64,000 nt of DNA, from assembly GCA_959347315.1 (NCBI GenBank), contig OY365809.1:1740712-1804711 (forward strand), in the 5' to 3' direction. The notes beneath the pieces are model-generated. The model did not search any database, was not told the origin of the DNA, and was given only the letters and a program-made list of their open reading frames with translations. Numbering within the stretch: the first letter of the stretch is position 1; every line of letters begins with the position of its first letter. Source of the DNA: Bimastos eiseni. Lineage: Eukaryota > Annelida > Clitellata > Crassiclitellata > Lumbricidae. Position numbers and translations under genes: made by a program. Below are positions 33,801 to 43,825 of this stretch, in pieces.

Positions 33801-36571
33801 GCCAAGTTTCGGTTCGTCCCTAGTTCGTATAAGCTATTAGATTTTCTTTGCTCCTTTTGCACAGTAATTGATATTTCATGATTGTGACTGTTATTCCTGT
33901 TTTATATAGATAGAAGATTATATAGATAGAAGATTATATATATATAGATAGAAGATTATATAGACAGAAGATGCAAGACACTGTTCTATGATTGTCTCTT
34001 TGTCTGAAGTCGGAGGCCAAGAACTTGTGCAAAGCCGAGGCTGCCGATGATTGATTACTGGGCAAAGATGAATTGGCAGATGGTTGATGTCAATTCGGTC
34101 TACTACTGCCGATCAAGGACAATGATTGGTATTCAACACGAGTACGATCAGAGTCTGCTTCAGCCGCTCAGAAAAGTGAGCACAGTCCTAGTCTCGAGCA
34201 GCTTCTAATTTTTTGAATCACAAGGGATGATATGTACCTCATGGGAAAAAAATTATAATAATCATAATGATAATAATAATAATAGCCTTAGTGCCCCAGT
34301 GGCACAATTTCAGTGGTGGTTCACAAAGTACACACAAAATTTATAAGTGCCCCTTGAGTCTCAAGAGGTTGAGAACCGTTGCTATAGAGAGCCTTTATGA
34401 TGTTGCTCAAGAAATTTTTTAATAGGTTTTGTGTTTTTCTTGTCCATCATTCCTGACCTAAGATTTCCTTTCTTGGTTACCTCTGGTTGTCCCCTCAAAC
34501 AGAGGCTTTGCCGTGGTTGGTCGAAATTTACGTCTATGTAACTGTTCGATTACATTACTTTACATTAATCGCATTTAGCCCTTTGACCACCAGCGTTATT
34601 GATTATGCCTTATGTTTTACCATGCACTGGTCGTTGAAGGGTTAAATGATTTTGCGTATAGTAATTGTACTTTGTATCGTATTGTATCTTTAGATTTATA
34701 TAGTGCCTCTCAGAGAATAGCTATTCAAAGGCGCCCTCAGCACAGAAACCCAAAGGTAAAAAAATTGCCTTTGAAGAGTGAGAAGTCGATGGAGAGAAGC
34801 CAGTCATTAGTTTAGCCCTCAGTAATGGAGGAAGGTCATTCTAGGTTGATGGACCCACAGAAGCAAGTCTTATACTGTGTAAGCATAGGCTGTAGGGTTA
34901 TGGATGACACACTGGCATGCAGAGCTAAAGAAACAAGTTAGATACCCGTATCCCCAGCAAGGTTAGCTAGTCCTTCTTTCAACTCAGTTTTCGTTAAATC
35001 TATTTGGCCAAATCAAATGTATAACTTAATGGGCGCCTTGTATGGCTGCCGACAGTTACATTCGATTCCTGTAATAACGTGTCGTCATTCGTTCACACTA
35101 TGTTTCTTATCAAATTGCAGTTTGTTGATTTGATAACAAACGAAAATTATTATTATTATAATTATTATTATAAATGTTGTTAATTTTATAATTACTTTTT
35201 CTGTAGCCTCGTCGTGGCATTATCCGCCTTCACCTTCTTCACACCAGCTTCTTCCTCTACATGTTCGTGACCGTTGTGTTTGCATATGCCGTAATCTTCA
35301 ACCATGCTAAGCAAGTCAAGCTGTCTCTGAACGAGGTAGGGCATTCTCAAATGCCCCATCAATCATCATTGTCAATTTTCTGCCCTTCTTTGATGTGTTT
35401 TTGGAGGTTCTGCTACTCTGCAAAGCTTGGTTCTTTGTCTTGAACACTTGTAGATCATGAGCATAATGCTTACCGGGCTTACCTTTCTTACTTACCTGTT
35501 GCCAGTTTCTTTGCCTTCCTTAAAGGGACTCATCTGACCAGAACGAAGCATAACTGAATTTTTCGCAATTTGAAACTGTTATTTTCTCCCTTAAATTACA
35601 TAAACTCCGTTGGTCTGTGATGTTTGTGTCAAAACTTATGAGTCAAAAAATGATTCATTTGTTGAAATTTATTGTATTTATTTGCTTAATCAGCGAAACT
35701 TGATATAGCGCCTCTTCAAGAAATCTACGCAGAGACACTTTCTGCGCTAGCTGCATGATGTTAAATGTCATTTCAATGAGTGTTAGAACTGTTAGCAAAA
35801 CAGTAGATGTTAAGCTAAAAGAGTCACCAATGGCTGGCCAACACACAAGCGTGGAACCAAACAAAGGGATTCCCATCAACAGCTGAAAGATGGCTGGGAT
35901 GTTCAGAGTCTCCCATGGAACAAAGAGAGTATACCAGTCCAAGGAGAATATAATTACAGCAGGAGAAATGCATTTGAGGTTTTGTATATTTAGACCTGAA
36001 AAATTCCTTACCATGATACAATTACATTTACAATGATTTACATTTCCAGCTGGATGATAATGTACACAGGTCCTCCTCAGCTTTGTTGCAACACCTTGCA
36101 TTACGACGTGCAGTAAATGGATTTCAATTTTACTCAGCTTTATAATGTGACCTACTTATAACACGGCCTCATTATGCGACCTCATTAGGACATGACCTCA
36201 TAACATAACCTTATCGTATGTGACCTGGTTTTAACCATGATTTTATCTTTTGATGCAGTTCGACCTATGTATGACAGTTTCCACATGTGGTACTATATAT
36301 TAAGTGGGAAAATGAGAGGTGGCCAAGAGAAATGAGGTCGCTAAGCAGCTCATGCCCTTTGCTCTTTCCATGTTCTGTACATGGCGTACAGCACTGTTCT
36401 TTTCTTCATAATCTTTCTATTTCTACTTCTTTCTCTTCTTTGTCCTTTTCTCATTCTCCTCTATATATGTGTGTCACGTACAATTAATTGCTATTGTGTA
36501 AATCAACTAATTATTATTCATGCTGTCTTTTCTGGATTTTGGTTTTTCAGACAGCCGTGTACAGTGTGTGA
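30641..36571 (+). CDS. TMEM248: TMEM248/TMEM219-family transmembrane protein (7 coding exons)
   Basis: The gene was reconstructed from matching splice phases. Coding exons are 30641-30808, 31371-31507, 31865-31980, 32658-32814, 34010-34175, 35207-35335 and 36551-36571, giving about 297 residues (human TMEM248 is 314). Residues ~22-43 are the first membrane helix, following GNLQWFLHNYPPMV, which parallels the vertebrate N-terminus. The lumenal or extracellular middle has DWNMFLQSF, VSVKMSMTI, LNITILVPYQW and NMSTC with two N-glycosylation sequons. Residues ~262-279 form the second helix after RLHLLHTSFFLYM, a strongly conserved family block. The short tail ends TAVYSV. Family members are two-pass membrane proteins; vertebrate TMEM219 is a reported IGFBP3 receptor, while TMEM248 has no settled function. 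The exon 1 donor is uncertain: 30808 or 30820, both in phase. TMEM219 versus TMEM248 cannot be told apart in an invertebrate. Confidence 0.85.
30945..31340. repeat. CCTGACCTTACCTTCTTT degenerate tandem repeat in intron 1
   Basis: Degenerate tandem units built from TGACCTT, TTACCTTC and TTTACCTGACC fill most of intron 1 of the TMEM248-like gene. They contribute pyrimidine richness up to the acceptor TGTCTTCTAG at 31370. A similar TGACCTCATTA pattern occurs at 36145-36230 in intron 6. Confidence 0.75.
31371..31507 (+). CDS. TMEM248: TMEM248-like coding exon 2
   Basis: Acceptor TGTCTTCTAG|GAC and donor ACCTG|GTGAGA. It begins in phase 0 with DWNMFLQSFSNLEFCV, matching the family's DWN-FL-F start of the ectodomain, and ends in phase 2. 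Confidence 0.85.
31540..31692. repeat. AATGCCACCTACT tandem repeat in intron 2
   Basis: Three staggered copies of a unit starting AATGCCACCTACTGAAATG and continuing through TCACTTTCAATATTACCTTC, with unit lengths of about 54-74 bp. It lies wholly within intron 2 of the TMEM248-like gene. Confidence 0.8.
31865..31980 (+). CDS. TMEM248: TMEM248-like coding exon 3
   Basis: Acceptor TTCCTCGTCAG|GAG and donor CAAAG|GTTTAA (weak but phase-correct). Encodes VSVKMSMTIYPTRDF and MTHLSASMNGKYIGLKG, parallel to the NISVSITLTL and IGLSG blocks of the human protein. Begins phase 2, ends phase 1. Confidence 0.8.
32658..32814 (+). CDS. TMEM248: TMEM248-like coding exon 4
   Basis: Acceptor TTTCGATGCAG|GTG and donor AGCAA|GTAAGC. 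Encodes ESRERLNITILVPYQW, NMSTC and the cysteine-bearing ectodomain block that ends at MFPSS. It contains both N-glycosylation sequons of the protein. Confidence 0.85.
33457..33822. mobile_element. hAT-like MITE in intron 4
   Basis: The left end TAGAGATGAACCAAGTTT and the reverse complement of the right end, TAGGGACGAACCGAAACTT, form imperfect inverted repeats of hAT type. The interior (366 bp) is non-coding. Flanking 8-bp direct repeats are not evident, so either the ends are misplaced by a few bases or the insertion is old. Confidence 0.5.
33906..33972. repeat. TATAGATAGAAGAT minisatellite in intron 4
   Basis: Four copies of an AGATAGAAGATTATAT-type unit ending 37 bp before the exon 5 acceptor. 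Confidence 0.85.
34010..34175 (+). CDS. TMEM248: TMEM248-like coding exon 5
   Basis: Acceptor CTTTGTCTGAAG|T and donor AGAAAA|GTGAGC. Encodes RRPRTCAKPRLPMIDYW and SVYYCRSRTMIG, the membrane-proximal ectodomain with two cysteines that match the two late cysteines of the family. This is the least conserved exon. Its phase (in 2, out 0) fits both neighbours. Confidence 0.75.
34697..34740 (-). repeat. dispersed retroposon 3' hairpin in intron 5
   Basis: On the minus strand GCGCCTTT, a 16-nt loop, AGAGGCAC, then TATATAAATC. It is the shared 3'-end module; the stem uses G-U pairs here. Confidence 0.6.
34885..35175 (+). mobile_element. SINE-B copy 2, in intron 5
   Basis: Shares with 16413-16690 the blocks CCCGTATCCC, AAGGTTAGCTAGTCCTTC, TGGGCGCCTTG, CATTCGATTCCTGTAATA and CATTCGTTCA, in the same order. 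It ends in a (TTA)n tail at 35150-35172. The B-box is decayed (GTTAGATAC). It inserted in the sense orientation of the host gene. Confidence 0.7.
35207..35335 (+). CDS. TMEM248: TMEM248-like coding exon 6
   Basis: Acceptor ACTTTTTCTGTAG|CCT and donor AACGAG|GTAGGG, both phase 0. Encodes RLHLLHTSFFLYMFVTVVF and the second membrane helix, the best-conserved part of the protein. Confidence 0.9.
35693..36095 (-). mobile_element. SINE-A 3' part in intron 6, antisense
   Basis: Reverse complement matches the SINE-A second body block and terminus (GCGCCTCTTCAAGAAATC at the hairpin; CGCTTGTGTGTTGGCC near 35845). The 148-codon minus-strand frame 35655-36101 lies over it and is not a gene. The distal ~200 bp (35900-36095) is only tentatively part of the element. 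Confidence 0.55.
36551..36571 (+). CDS. TMEM248: TMEM248-like terminal coding exon 7
   Basis: After acceptor GGTTTTTCAG, phase 0, six codons (TAVYSV) and TGA. The acceptor is strong and the frame matches, but a six-codon exon is weak evidence on its own. Read-through of exon 6 would instead add a few unrelated residues. The 3' UTR follows; no canonical AATAAA was seen nearby. Confidence 0.55.
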   Translation, partial: TAVYSV

Positions 36572-36574
36572 TTT

Positions 36575-37510
36575 GAATCGAGTGAGACATCTCCCAGTTG
36601 CGTTTGACCAGTATCAAGTGAAAGTGTGACCAATGTCATTGCTACTCACGTCTTGATAGACTCATTGAAAAGAAGGAAGATAGTTCAGAACCGTCTATCA
36701 CACATGGCCTTTTAAATCTATACGACTGTTCATCGATTGGCCAACGTTATAGCCTCAAAGCCGACATAACTATTGCCTCGTTGGTCATGGACTTAATCAG
36801 GGACCTTAGTTTATTTGAAAGACAATGTCGATGCGCTTGTATAGTGATTCAGCTGTTGCTGGGTCAAAAAATTTAATTTCTCTGCGATGCAGATTGGATT
36901 GGTGCATTTATTGATTGCGTTTGATTCTATGTAGGTGACCAGTATTGCAGTGCACACAGTCTCGTTTTCAAGGACATTGTGCACATTATGGGCTGAGGGT
37001 GTCTGTAAAGGGAAAGAGAATTTCTCTTTATTCAGATACTTATCTTGCCTCTGAATACAGTACATACACACAATTCGTTTTATTCAAAATGAACATCCAG
37101 CTGTTATTGCTACAAGTAGATTTACATGGATGTAATGGGTCGAAATTAGTAGAGTACTTTTGGGTTAACGTGCTCAGTATGTATTTTTATATTATCGGGA
37201 GGAAAAAGTTATTATCTTCTATTTGAGGCAATGTATATTCGTTGGCTCTTGGTCGGAGAGAGAGACTGATCGTCGATTTTCTGGTGGTCGAGTGTGCAAC
37301 ACATGGTTAAGGTTTGCATTAAACAGTCTGGTATCTGCCAAATGCTCAATCACAAGAGCAGAAATTGCAAGGAAACAACAGAAATAGTTTGAGTCTTTCT
37401 CTGTCTCATTTGAGAGTATTGACTTGTTGTATGTAAATCTCATTATTAACACTGTTATTAGTTGCTTTCATGTTGAACTTATTTGCTGAGTTTAAGAGCA
37501 TTGTTTTACA
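36575..37510. other. 3' region of TMEM248-like gene, no other feature
   Basis: No recognised gene or repeat. The short open frames at 36811-37452 on both strands lack family features. Part of this stretch is likely the 3' UTR. Confidence 0.4.
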
Positions 37511-37511
37511 T

Positions 37512-38985
37512 TTGTGTGGCATGGTGGCTGATTGCAATGATGGGCACAAAAGTATTTTGAAAATAGAATTCTATTTTCAAAATAGAAAATACTATTTTAC
37601 TTAGTATTTATAATACTTTTGAAAAGTATTTTGTATAAGTATTTTCGAAATACATTTTAAAAGTATTTTGGAGAATTCCAAAATATTTTTCTTAACAAGA
37701 TTTCAATAAAATAATAATCCGAAGGACCTACCTACGCTCACGCCAACTAGCACTATCAATTTGTGGTAGGCCTATCAGCCTTGGGCCAAATATTATCCCT
37801 GCTTCAGTCTAATACAAAATCCTTGGAACACAAATGCAACTGCTAGCTAATCGCTTTTATAATAGGTGTGCTAATGATTTAGTTAATAGCCTTTAATTAA
37901 TCAGACACTGCCAGTGCAATACCTGATCTGCCCATCTGGTATAATTAAAGGACGACAGTGAGAGAGGCGTAGAGTGACAGAGAGTGAGAGGCAGAAATAC
38001 TAGATGAAGACGAAGGAGGGCACAGACATTAGGAAGATTATGCTTCAGAGGCTGTAGGCATGAAGCGGTCCAAATGGAGGCGTGAAAGAAGATGGCACCA
38101 AGATATCTCGGTGAAAGGAGAGGGTTGAGAGAAAGTGACACTGGTGATGGACGTAAGAAAGGCGAGAAAAGAATGTAGGCCTATAAAGATAGGCAAGGCC
38201 AAAAACCAGGCATTCGTTCAAGAGATCAGTGAGAGTAACTGGCAAAAACAGTAACTATTGATATTTGACTGTCTGACCATCCAGAGTAGACTGTCTTTAT
38301 CAGAACTGTTACATGGAAAAGTATGATGATTATATTCGTTGTGAACGTTATTTTTGTTCTCCTTTGATGTTGAATAATTAGAATGTGAGGTCCATTTGTT
38401 CAGACAACTTGAGACAAGTAAAAAGAAACTATGTGATATGTAAAGTGCACAGTGGCCTACACTCATGCAGTGTAAAATGTGAGTACAGATGAAAGTACAA
38501 AATGTTGATTTTTCAAAAATATTTAGAAAAAGTATTTTGAAAATAATATTTTATTTTGTATTTTCAAAATACTTTTGAAAAGTATTTTCCCCATCACTGG
38601 CTAATTGGTTAGAGCGGTCGGCCCGTAACACTCGGTGTGCGCGGAGTGAGCGGGTTCGACCCTCGTCCGTGGCATCACTGTGTAGGGACCTTGAGCAAGT
38701 CCTTCACACACATTTGCTCTGCAACACTGCTGTTGCGCCATTGAGGCATGTGTGCACTTCTGTACTAAACTGTAAGAAGGGCAATATCAAATAACAGCTA
38801 TATTATTCTGCTTGGAATAGCCTCCCATTGAATCTTCTACTCTTACCTAAGAACTCTCCACCCTTTTTTTTTATTCTACTCTGAAAACTGTCTTATATGA
38901 CTGAGGTTGGACCAGGTGCGCCTCTGAGTTGATTTCTTGAAGAGGCGCTATATTAAATTTCATTGATTGATTGATTTATTGATCG
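37512..38985 (+). mobile_element. SINE-A copy split by a hAT-type insertion
   Basis: The tRNA head begins GGCATGGTGGCTGATTG (to 37534), is interrupted by the element 37535-38599, and resumes at 38600 with GCTAATTGGTTAGAGCGGTC. The B-box is GGTTCGACCC at 38653-38662. The body follows (TGTAGGGACCTTGAGCAAG, GTAAGAAGGGCAATATCAA), then the hairpin at 38918-38948, a TATATTAAATTTC terminus and a (TTGA)n tail. The minus-strand copy at 54580-54775 shows the uninterrupted head. Confidence 0.8.
37535..38599. mobile_element. non-autonomous hAT-type element, 1065 bp
   Basis: The left end CAATGATGGG...AAAAGTATTTTGAAAATA and the reverse complement of the right end, CAGTGATGGGGAAAATACTT, are inverted repeats. 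Both termini are followed by internal palindromes built from AAGTATTTTGAAAATA. Flanking 8-bp duplications are GCTGATTG (37527-37534) and GCTAATTG (38600-38607), seven of eight identical. The interior has no transposase frame. It sits inside the tRNA head of a SINE. Confidence 0.8.
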
Positions 38986-38989
38986 ATTG

Positions 38990-40260
38990 TATTTAAGCCA
39001 GGTTCAGGCAATAAGAGCCACCTTTACTGCGTCCATGGTTGGCCACCATTTGCTGCAAGTGGCATCAGCATGGCCCTCTTTGAGTCCAAAGAATCTGGCT
39101 GTTTGGAGTGACATTGCGATTTGCTTCAATTTCACATTTGAATGGGAATTCTTTGAGAGCGTTTCATGTGTTTTAAACCTAATCATGAGTGAAAACATAT
39201 TTGCTTCTCAGTGTGACATTATGAATGCGTCCTCTTGTTGACTTTACCAGGGTCACAGTGAAGTGGCTGTAGTGGTGAGAACTTCACTGGGACCAACTAT
39301 GTCATTTTTTTGTGATGTGCTCATATATAGCAGGGATAAGCTGTTTGGGGGATGAGGTATCTTATAGACCTGTTTAATACATGAGGCCACATTCTAAGAC
39401 TTTTCTTTTCCTGCAATGCTTTTCACACTGGGAGCACACCTGATTAGGTTGTCTTGGGAGAGTCTCTAATGGATATCTGTAAATACAATACAATCGGTAA
39501 ACAATGGAAGTCCTGCTGTGCAGACTTCCATTGTTAGACGTTTCGAGACATCCTTTGATCCGTGGATTTGGGTGACTAATATTATTATTAATTCTTCCGT
39601 TGTTGTTATGGTTATTGCATTTATCAGGTGCACAACATCAATAAATCTAATTGTGAGGTGTGACTGGTTGGGAGTGAGACTTGCTCTTGGTCCTATGCAG
39701 TAATAGCCATCTCAAGGGAAGAGGCTTAATTCCATACTCACAGAGTTACAAGGCAATCGCTCTGACCAGTTAACTACCCATGGTTCTTGAGTGACTCTTT
39801 AAATATGCCACATGTGTTCAGTTGCAAGTGTCAAATGATTTTCTGTGCCTGCTGTGGTTTGTGATTATTATCTTCACTGTGGTGTTAGGGATCCTCAGGT
39901 GATAGTTTAAAGTTTGTTTTTGTTTTTGTGAAGTTGTCGACTGCTGATATATTTTCACCAAAGGGCTCATTATCTCGCGTTTACCTCGGCTCAAAGGTTA
40001 ACAAATTGTACAGTCCTTGTAGAATATTATTTATAGCTTGAGTTCTTTTGTTGATATAATTTTTCATGCTGGCTGTGTTAGATTTTGAGTGATTTTAGTA
40101 CATTGGTAGTTGTGTTAGACTTTGGGATATATGATAAAATAGGTGGTCGTGTTAGACGTTGGTTGATTTGATTACCTGGGTAATTCTGTTGCTTTGACCT
40201 TGTTCTGAAACAGCGTTGCATGTTCTGCCAAGTACTTCCGGAACACATAAGCTAATTCAT
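38990..40260. other. intergenic, no recognisable feature
   Basis: No gene or repeat body recognised. The open frames 38987-39241 and 39518-39703 show no family features. Confidence 0.45.
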
Positions 40261-40267
40261 GATTTGA

Positions 40268-40390
40268 TTGTGGACGTCATCATTAGACAATCATATTTGC
40301 ATACGTACAGATTTCTGGACCCCCCCACCCCCCCCCCCCCCCCCCATACACACCCGTACGCAAAATGGCCAAAATTTGAAACACCCTCAA
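40268..40390. mobile_element. MITE-like repeat, copy 2, with poly-C tract
   Basis: Left part GTGGACGTCATCATTAGACA followed by ATATTTGCATACGTAC is the reverse complement of the right part of 4409-4550. A poly-C run (40321-40346) corresponds to the G-rich part of the other copy. It then reads CACCCGTACGCAAAATGGCC, matching the GGCCATTTTTGCGTACGGGTG of copy 1. Confidence 0.65.
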
Positions 40391-40440
40391 TCAATTTTTA
40401 TTATTATTATTATTATTGAACAGCTAGGCCCCTATAGAGG

Positions 40441-40722
40441 GCGGCTAACCTCAAAACTCAGAAATACGCCGAGCTAGCCTCCACGTAAGTCTTCACACCG
40501 GTGGCATTCGAAACCGTTGGCCCCATCAATTCCGAAAGCCAAAGCTTCCTTTCAGAACTGGGACACAAACTGAGCGCCGTCACTGGGGAGCAGAGGGAGA
40601 CGACTTTTCTCTACCAGCGCATCTCGATGATTATTCAACGCTACAACGCAGTTGCTTTCAAGGGAACTTTCGCTGCTCAGGAGTCCAACGAGCAGGGCTA
40701 CTCCGAACGACATCACCGTTAA
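40441..40722 (+). mobile_element. retroelement relic, polyprotein C-terminus
   Basis: The frame reads LKTQKYAELAST, a TAA stop, then VFTPVAFETVGPINSE, FLSELGHKLSAVTGEQRET and YQRISMIIQRYNAV. The pattern (F.P.A.ET.GP...FL.ELG..L...TG..RET....QR.S..IQR.NA) is one I associate with the C-terminal tail of reverse-transcriptase polyproteins of invertebrate non-LTR retroelements. Only the last ~90 codons remain. A (TTA)n stretch precedes it at 40399-40417. Confidence 0.6.
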
Positions 40723-40724
40723 AA

Positions 40725-43700
40725 ATTAACATTGAAGATCATAATGACAGTAATAATAATAATTATTATTATCATCATCATTATAATTCATGGAACACAA
40801 AATGCAGAACTTTATTTTATTTACATACTTATGATATGTATGAATATGATACAGCCTGGTAGGCCCTATATTTCACGTGAGGCAGGACTTTGAATAATTG
40901 CGCTATTAGCTTTATGAACTGCGCGCAAAAAGACTGCGAGTTTTTGTAGGCCTATTTCTACCGTTATTGTGGGAACGCTGGATAAAGCCCTCAGAACGAC
41001 TACAAAGTTTGTAGAGAGTTTAACTCTCTACAAAGATAAGCTTACAATCGACACGACAGAAAGGCTACTAAAGAGGAGTCTGTTGGCAGTATTTTTTGAT
41101 TGAACAGCTATAGCAAGTAGACTGTGTTGAACCTGATCAAGCATTTTCTGCTGCTGGCGTTAGGCCTATCTGCTCCAGTTTGCAGACTGCTTCCAGCGTC
41201 CATATTTTCAGAAGCATGGTGGACTCATAATGGATTCATTAACACCGTGGGTTATTCATATTGGCCTTTATCTGTTCTTTAAGTTTCTGACCTTTCTATC
41301 CATTTCCTTCACCATTGTCACTGAATATCGACTTTGTGATACCTTCGACGCTACTTCCATGTGTAGTTTGGTATTACACAAGTTAAGAAGATATAAAATA
41401 AGTAGGTATATTTTAATTTGTTGGAAATTTGTTGGAAATTGACAGTAATGAGTCGGTCAATACATTCACAATGAGAATTCCGGAAAAATTCCAGAATTTC
41501 ACCGAAAAAATCCCGATATTCCGGAAAATTGATTATGGTCCGGAATTGCAATCTCTACTCGTGAAAGACTCCTGCCAATCACGCTGTACGTGGTATTTCA
41601 CCAATGTCACCGCCTGGCGAAAGAACGACTCGTTAACCTCATGGGGTGACGGAAATCTGCGCGCCAGTGCGTTAATTGATTGCCTAGCGATTTTGTTTCT
41701 GACAAAGCGCCTGTGAATAAGGAAGGGAACATATGGCGAAGCATTAAATTTTGTTTTTTTGCACGCAGTCTAAATCTCGAGTTTGGTATTATAATCCCTC
41801 TTGCTAAATGGGGTCGGTAGAGGTTGACTTTTTCGACGCGTCTGTCATAGCCTTTAATCTGCGCTCATTGGCCGAAATTATAGCCTCGTTGCAAGCGTAA
41901 ACATGGCCTCGCAGCCGTTATCTAATTCCTTCGTTTGACGTCCATTTCCACGACGCCTTGAAAGCAGCGTCGGAAAATAGCACTGGCGTAGAGAGACTTG
42001 GGAATAGTAATCGGATTGGTGACCGTTGAAAGGGAAAAGCGCCTTGTCATCTGCCACAATTATGTCTATATCCGACCTATTATTAAGCTGCTGTTGGACG
42101 TGAAAGCGCCTATGGATAAGACTAGGTCATCGTCTGATCCATGCCATTTAGGTGATGCGCTTGCAAATTTAATGCTTCGCCATATGTTCACTTCCTTAAA
42201 TCTCTGTGACTCTTTTGCATAAAACCTACGTACCTGTACGTGTATGTAGGAAAAAGCCACCAGGTTGTCTGGTTTTCTCAGTCTTACCTGGAACCTGGAA
42301 CCAGAGGCGGGAATCTCGCTTGACAGTGGGGAAAAACCCAATGAGAAAGTGTAGCAAATGTGGGGGGACACACGTATAAATTGTCCACTCTCTGTAAAAG
42401 ATGGGGGACTTGTCCCCTCCACCCTCCCTCACCCCCCGGCGATCGCCGCCTCTTCCTGGAACTAATATGGAAGGAATATGTAGTCAACGAAAATTGGGTC
42501 ATTGACCTAGATTATGTGTGTGACTACATCCGGGACTTTTGCGAGTTACGTCGGTAGTCGGATTTGTATTGGTAACGAATTAAAATGATTAAATATACAG
42601 AACTTGCAGCAAAAATAACATTTTTTCAAAAGAAAATTTTTCAACTCGAGTAGTAAGCCTACAGATTTAGAAGGACCTTTCGGCGACTATACATTCAAAG
42701 TTAACCTGCAGAGTACCCGAATATCACCTTACTACATAGCAGCTACCCGATAACAGACATCTCCATGCAATGCATACATAAGAAAAGATGACTTCTGATT
42801 GACTGTCACGTTGTGGTTTCATATTCCTTGCATGTTATTCCCAGGTTTTAGTCTTGCTCTTCATTGGACGATGGCTGCGCTTAGAGAGGGTCGCCTTCTC
42901 TCTGGCTAGATCTTGAGTCCAGACTCCGACAGGAACTCTTCCGGAAAAAGCTCTGTTCTGGCCTTAAGATCTCCACAATAAAAGCATCTTTTCCAGACTC
43001 CTCGTGTCTCTTCTCTGATTTCCATCTCTGATTTCGACCGGAATAGTCCTGGAATTTGCTTTAAATCAGAAGTCCAAAGCCACACCAGGTGACACTATCA
43101 GTTATTTATCTTTGCTGCTTTAGAATTAATTAGCTGAGCGAGGCTTGTTCTTATACCTTGCGAACGGTGAAAAATTAACATTGTATTATATTATTATAAT
43201 AAATAGATACCAGAACACCGCCCTCCTGCTTCCACCAGCACGAGACTAGCCATTAATTAAAATTATATATATATTATATATATTATATGCATGTGTATTA
43301 TATGCCTATGCATATATATATATATAAACATATATGTTTATATGCATATATATACATAAGTTTTATATGAGTACTAATTGTGTATTAGCTATATTTCCCT
43401 GACACTCTTGGCACCAGCGGAAGTGACGTAGTTATGACGACATAATTATGCGTGGTGACAGATGATGGGCGAATCATTGTCGTAATTCTACACTTCTCCG
43501 TGAAACGAATTGGCTTTATTCTCGATGGTATCCACTTGATTAGCCCACTGTGTAACCCGAGAGGCGTCATCGCGGTGCGAACTGACCGCCTTCAGCTCCA
43601 TCTGTTCATTGGCAACTTACACACGGGAATTAACTCGCACCTGGTGCGGTAAGAACGTTCTTCATCAAAATAATAGTATCGACAAATATATATATATATC

Positions 43701-43790
43701 GCGTGTTGTCTACAGTTTCTCTGTTGCTTTACCCTCGAGACTCAAAACCGAACTATGCAAGCTAAAAATGTAACGTGTTTATAGATTTAT
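40725..43790. other. intergenic, no recognised gene
   Basis: No gene recognised. A (TAA)n run lies at 40750-40790 and AT-rich low complexity at 43262-43365. A block at 42370-42425 (ATAAATTGTCCACTCTCTGTA) is similar to 46612-46660. The open frames at 41230-41716, 41998-42557 and 43385-43652 show no family features. Confidence 0.45.
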
Positions 43791-43825
43791 ATAGCGCCTG
43801 TCACATAACTTTTACAGGCGCTTCA
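43785..43825 (-). repeat. dispersed retroposon 3' hairpin (covarying stem)
   Basis: On the minus strand GCGCCTGT, a 12-nt loop, ACAGGCGC, then TATATAAATC. The stem is a perfect 8 bp. Relative to the copy at 38918-38948 (GCGCCTCT/AGAGGCGC) one base pair is changed on both arms. Confidence 0.75.

Noticed and set aside
35655..36101. 148-codon minus-strand frame inside the TMEM248-like gene
   Set aside because: It lies over an antisense SINE-A copy in intron 6 and has no family features.
38600..38675. tRNA gene
   Set aside because: It has A- and B-box-like sequences but is followed by a SINE body and interrupted by a transposon; the acceptor stem does not close. The same applies to the tRNA-like sequences at 13035, 48775 and 54690.
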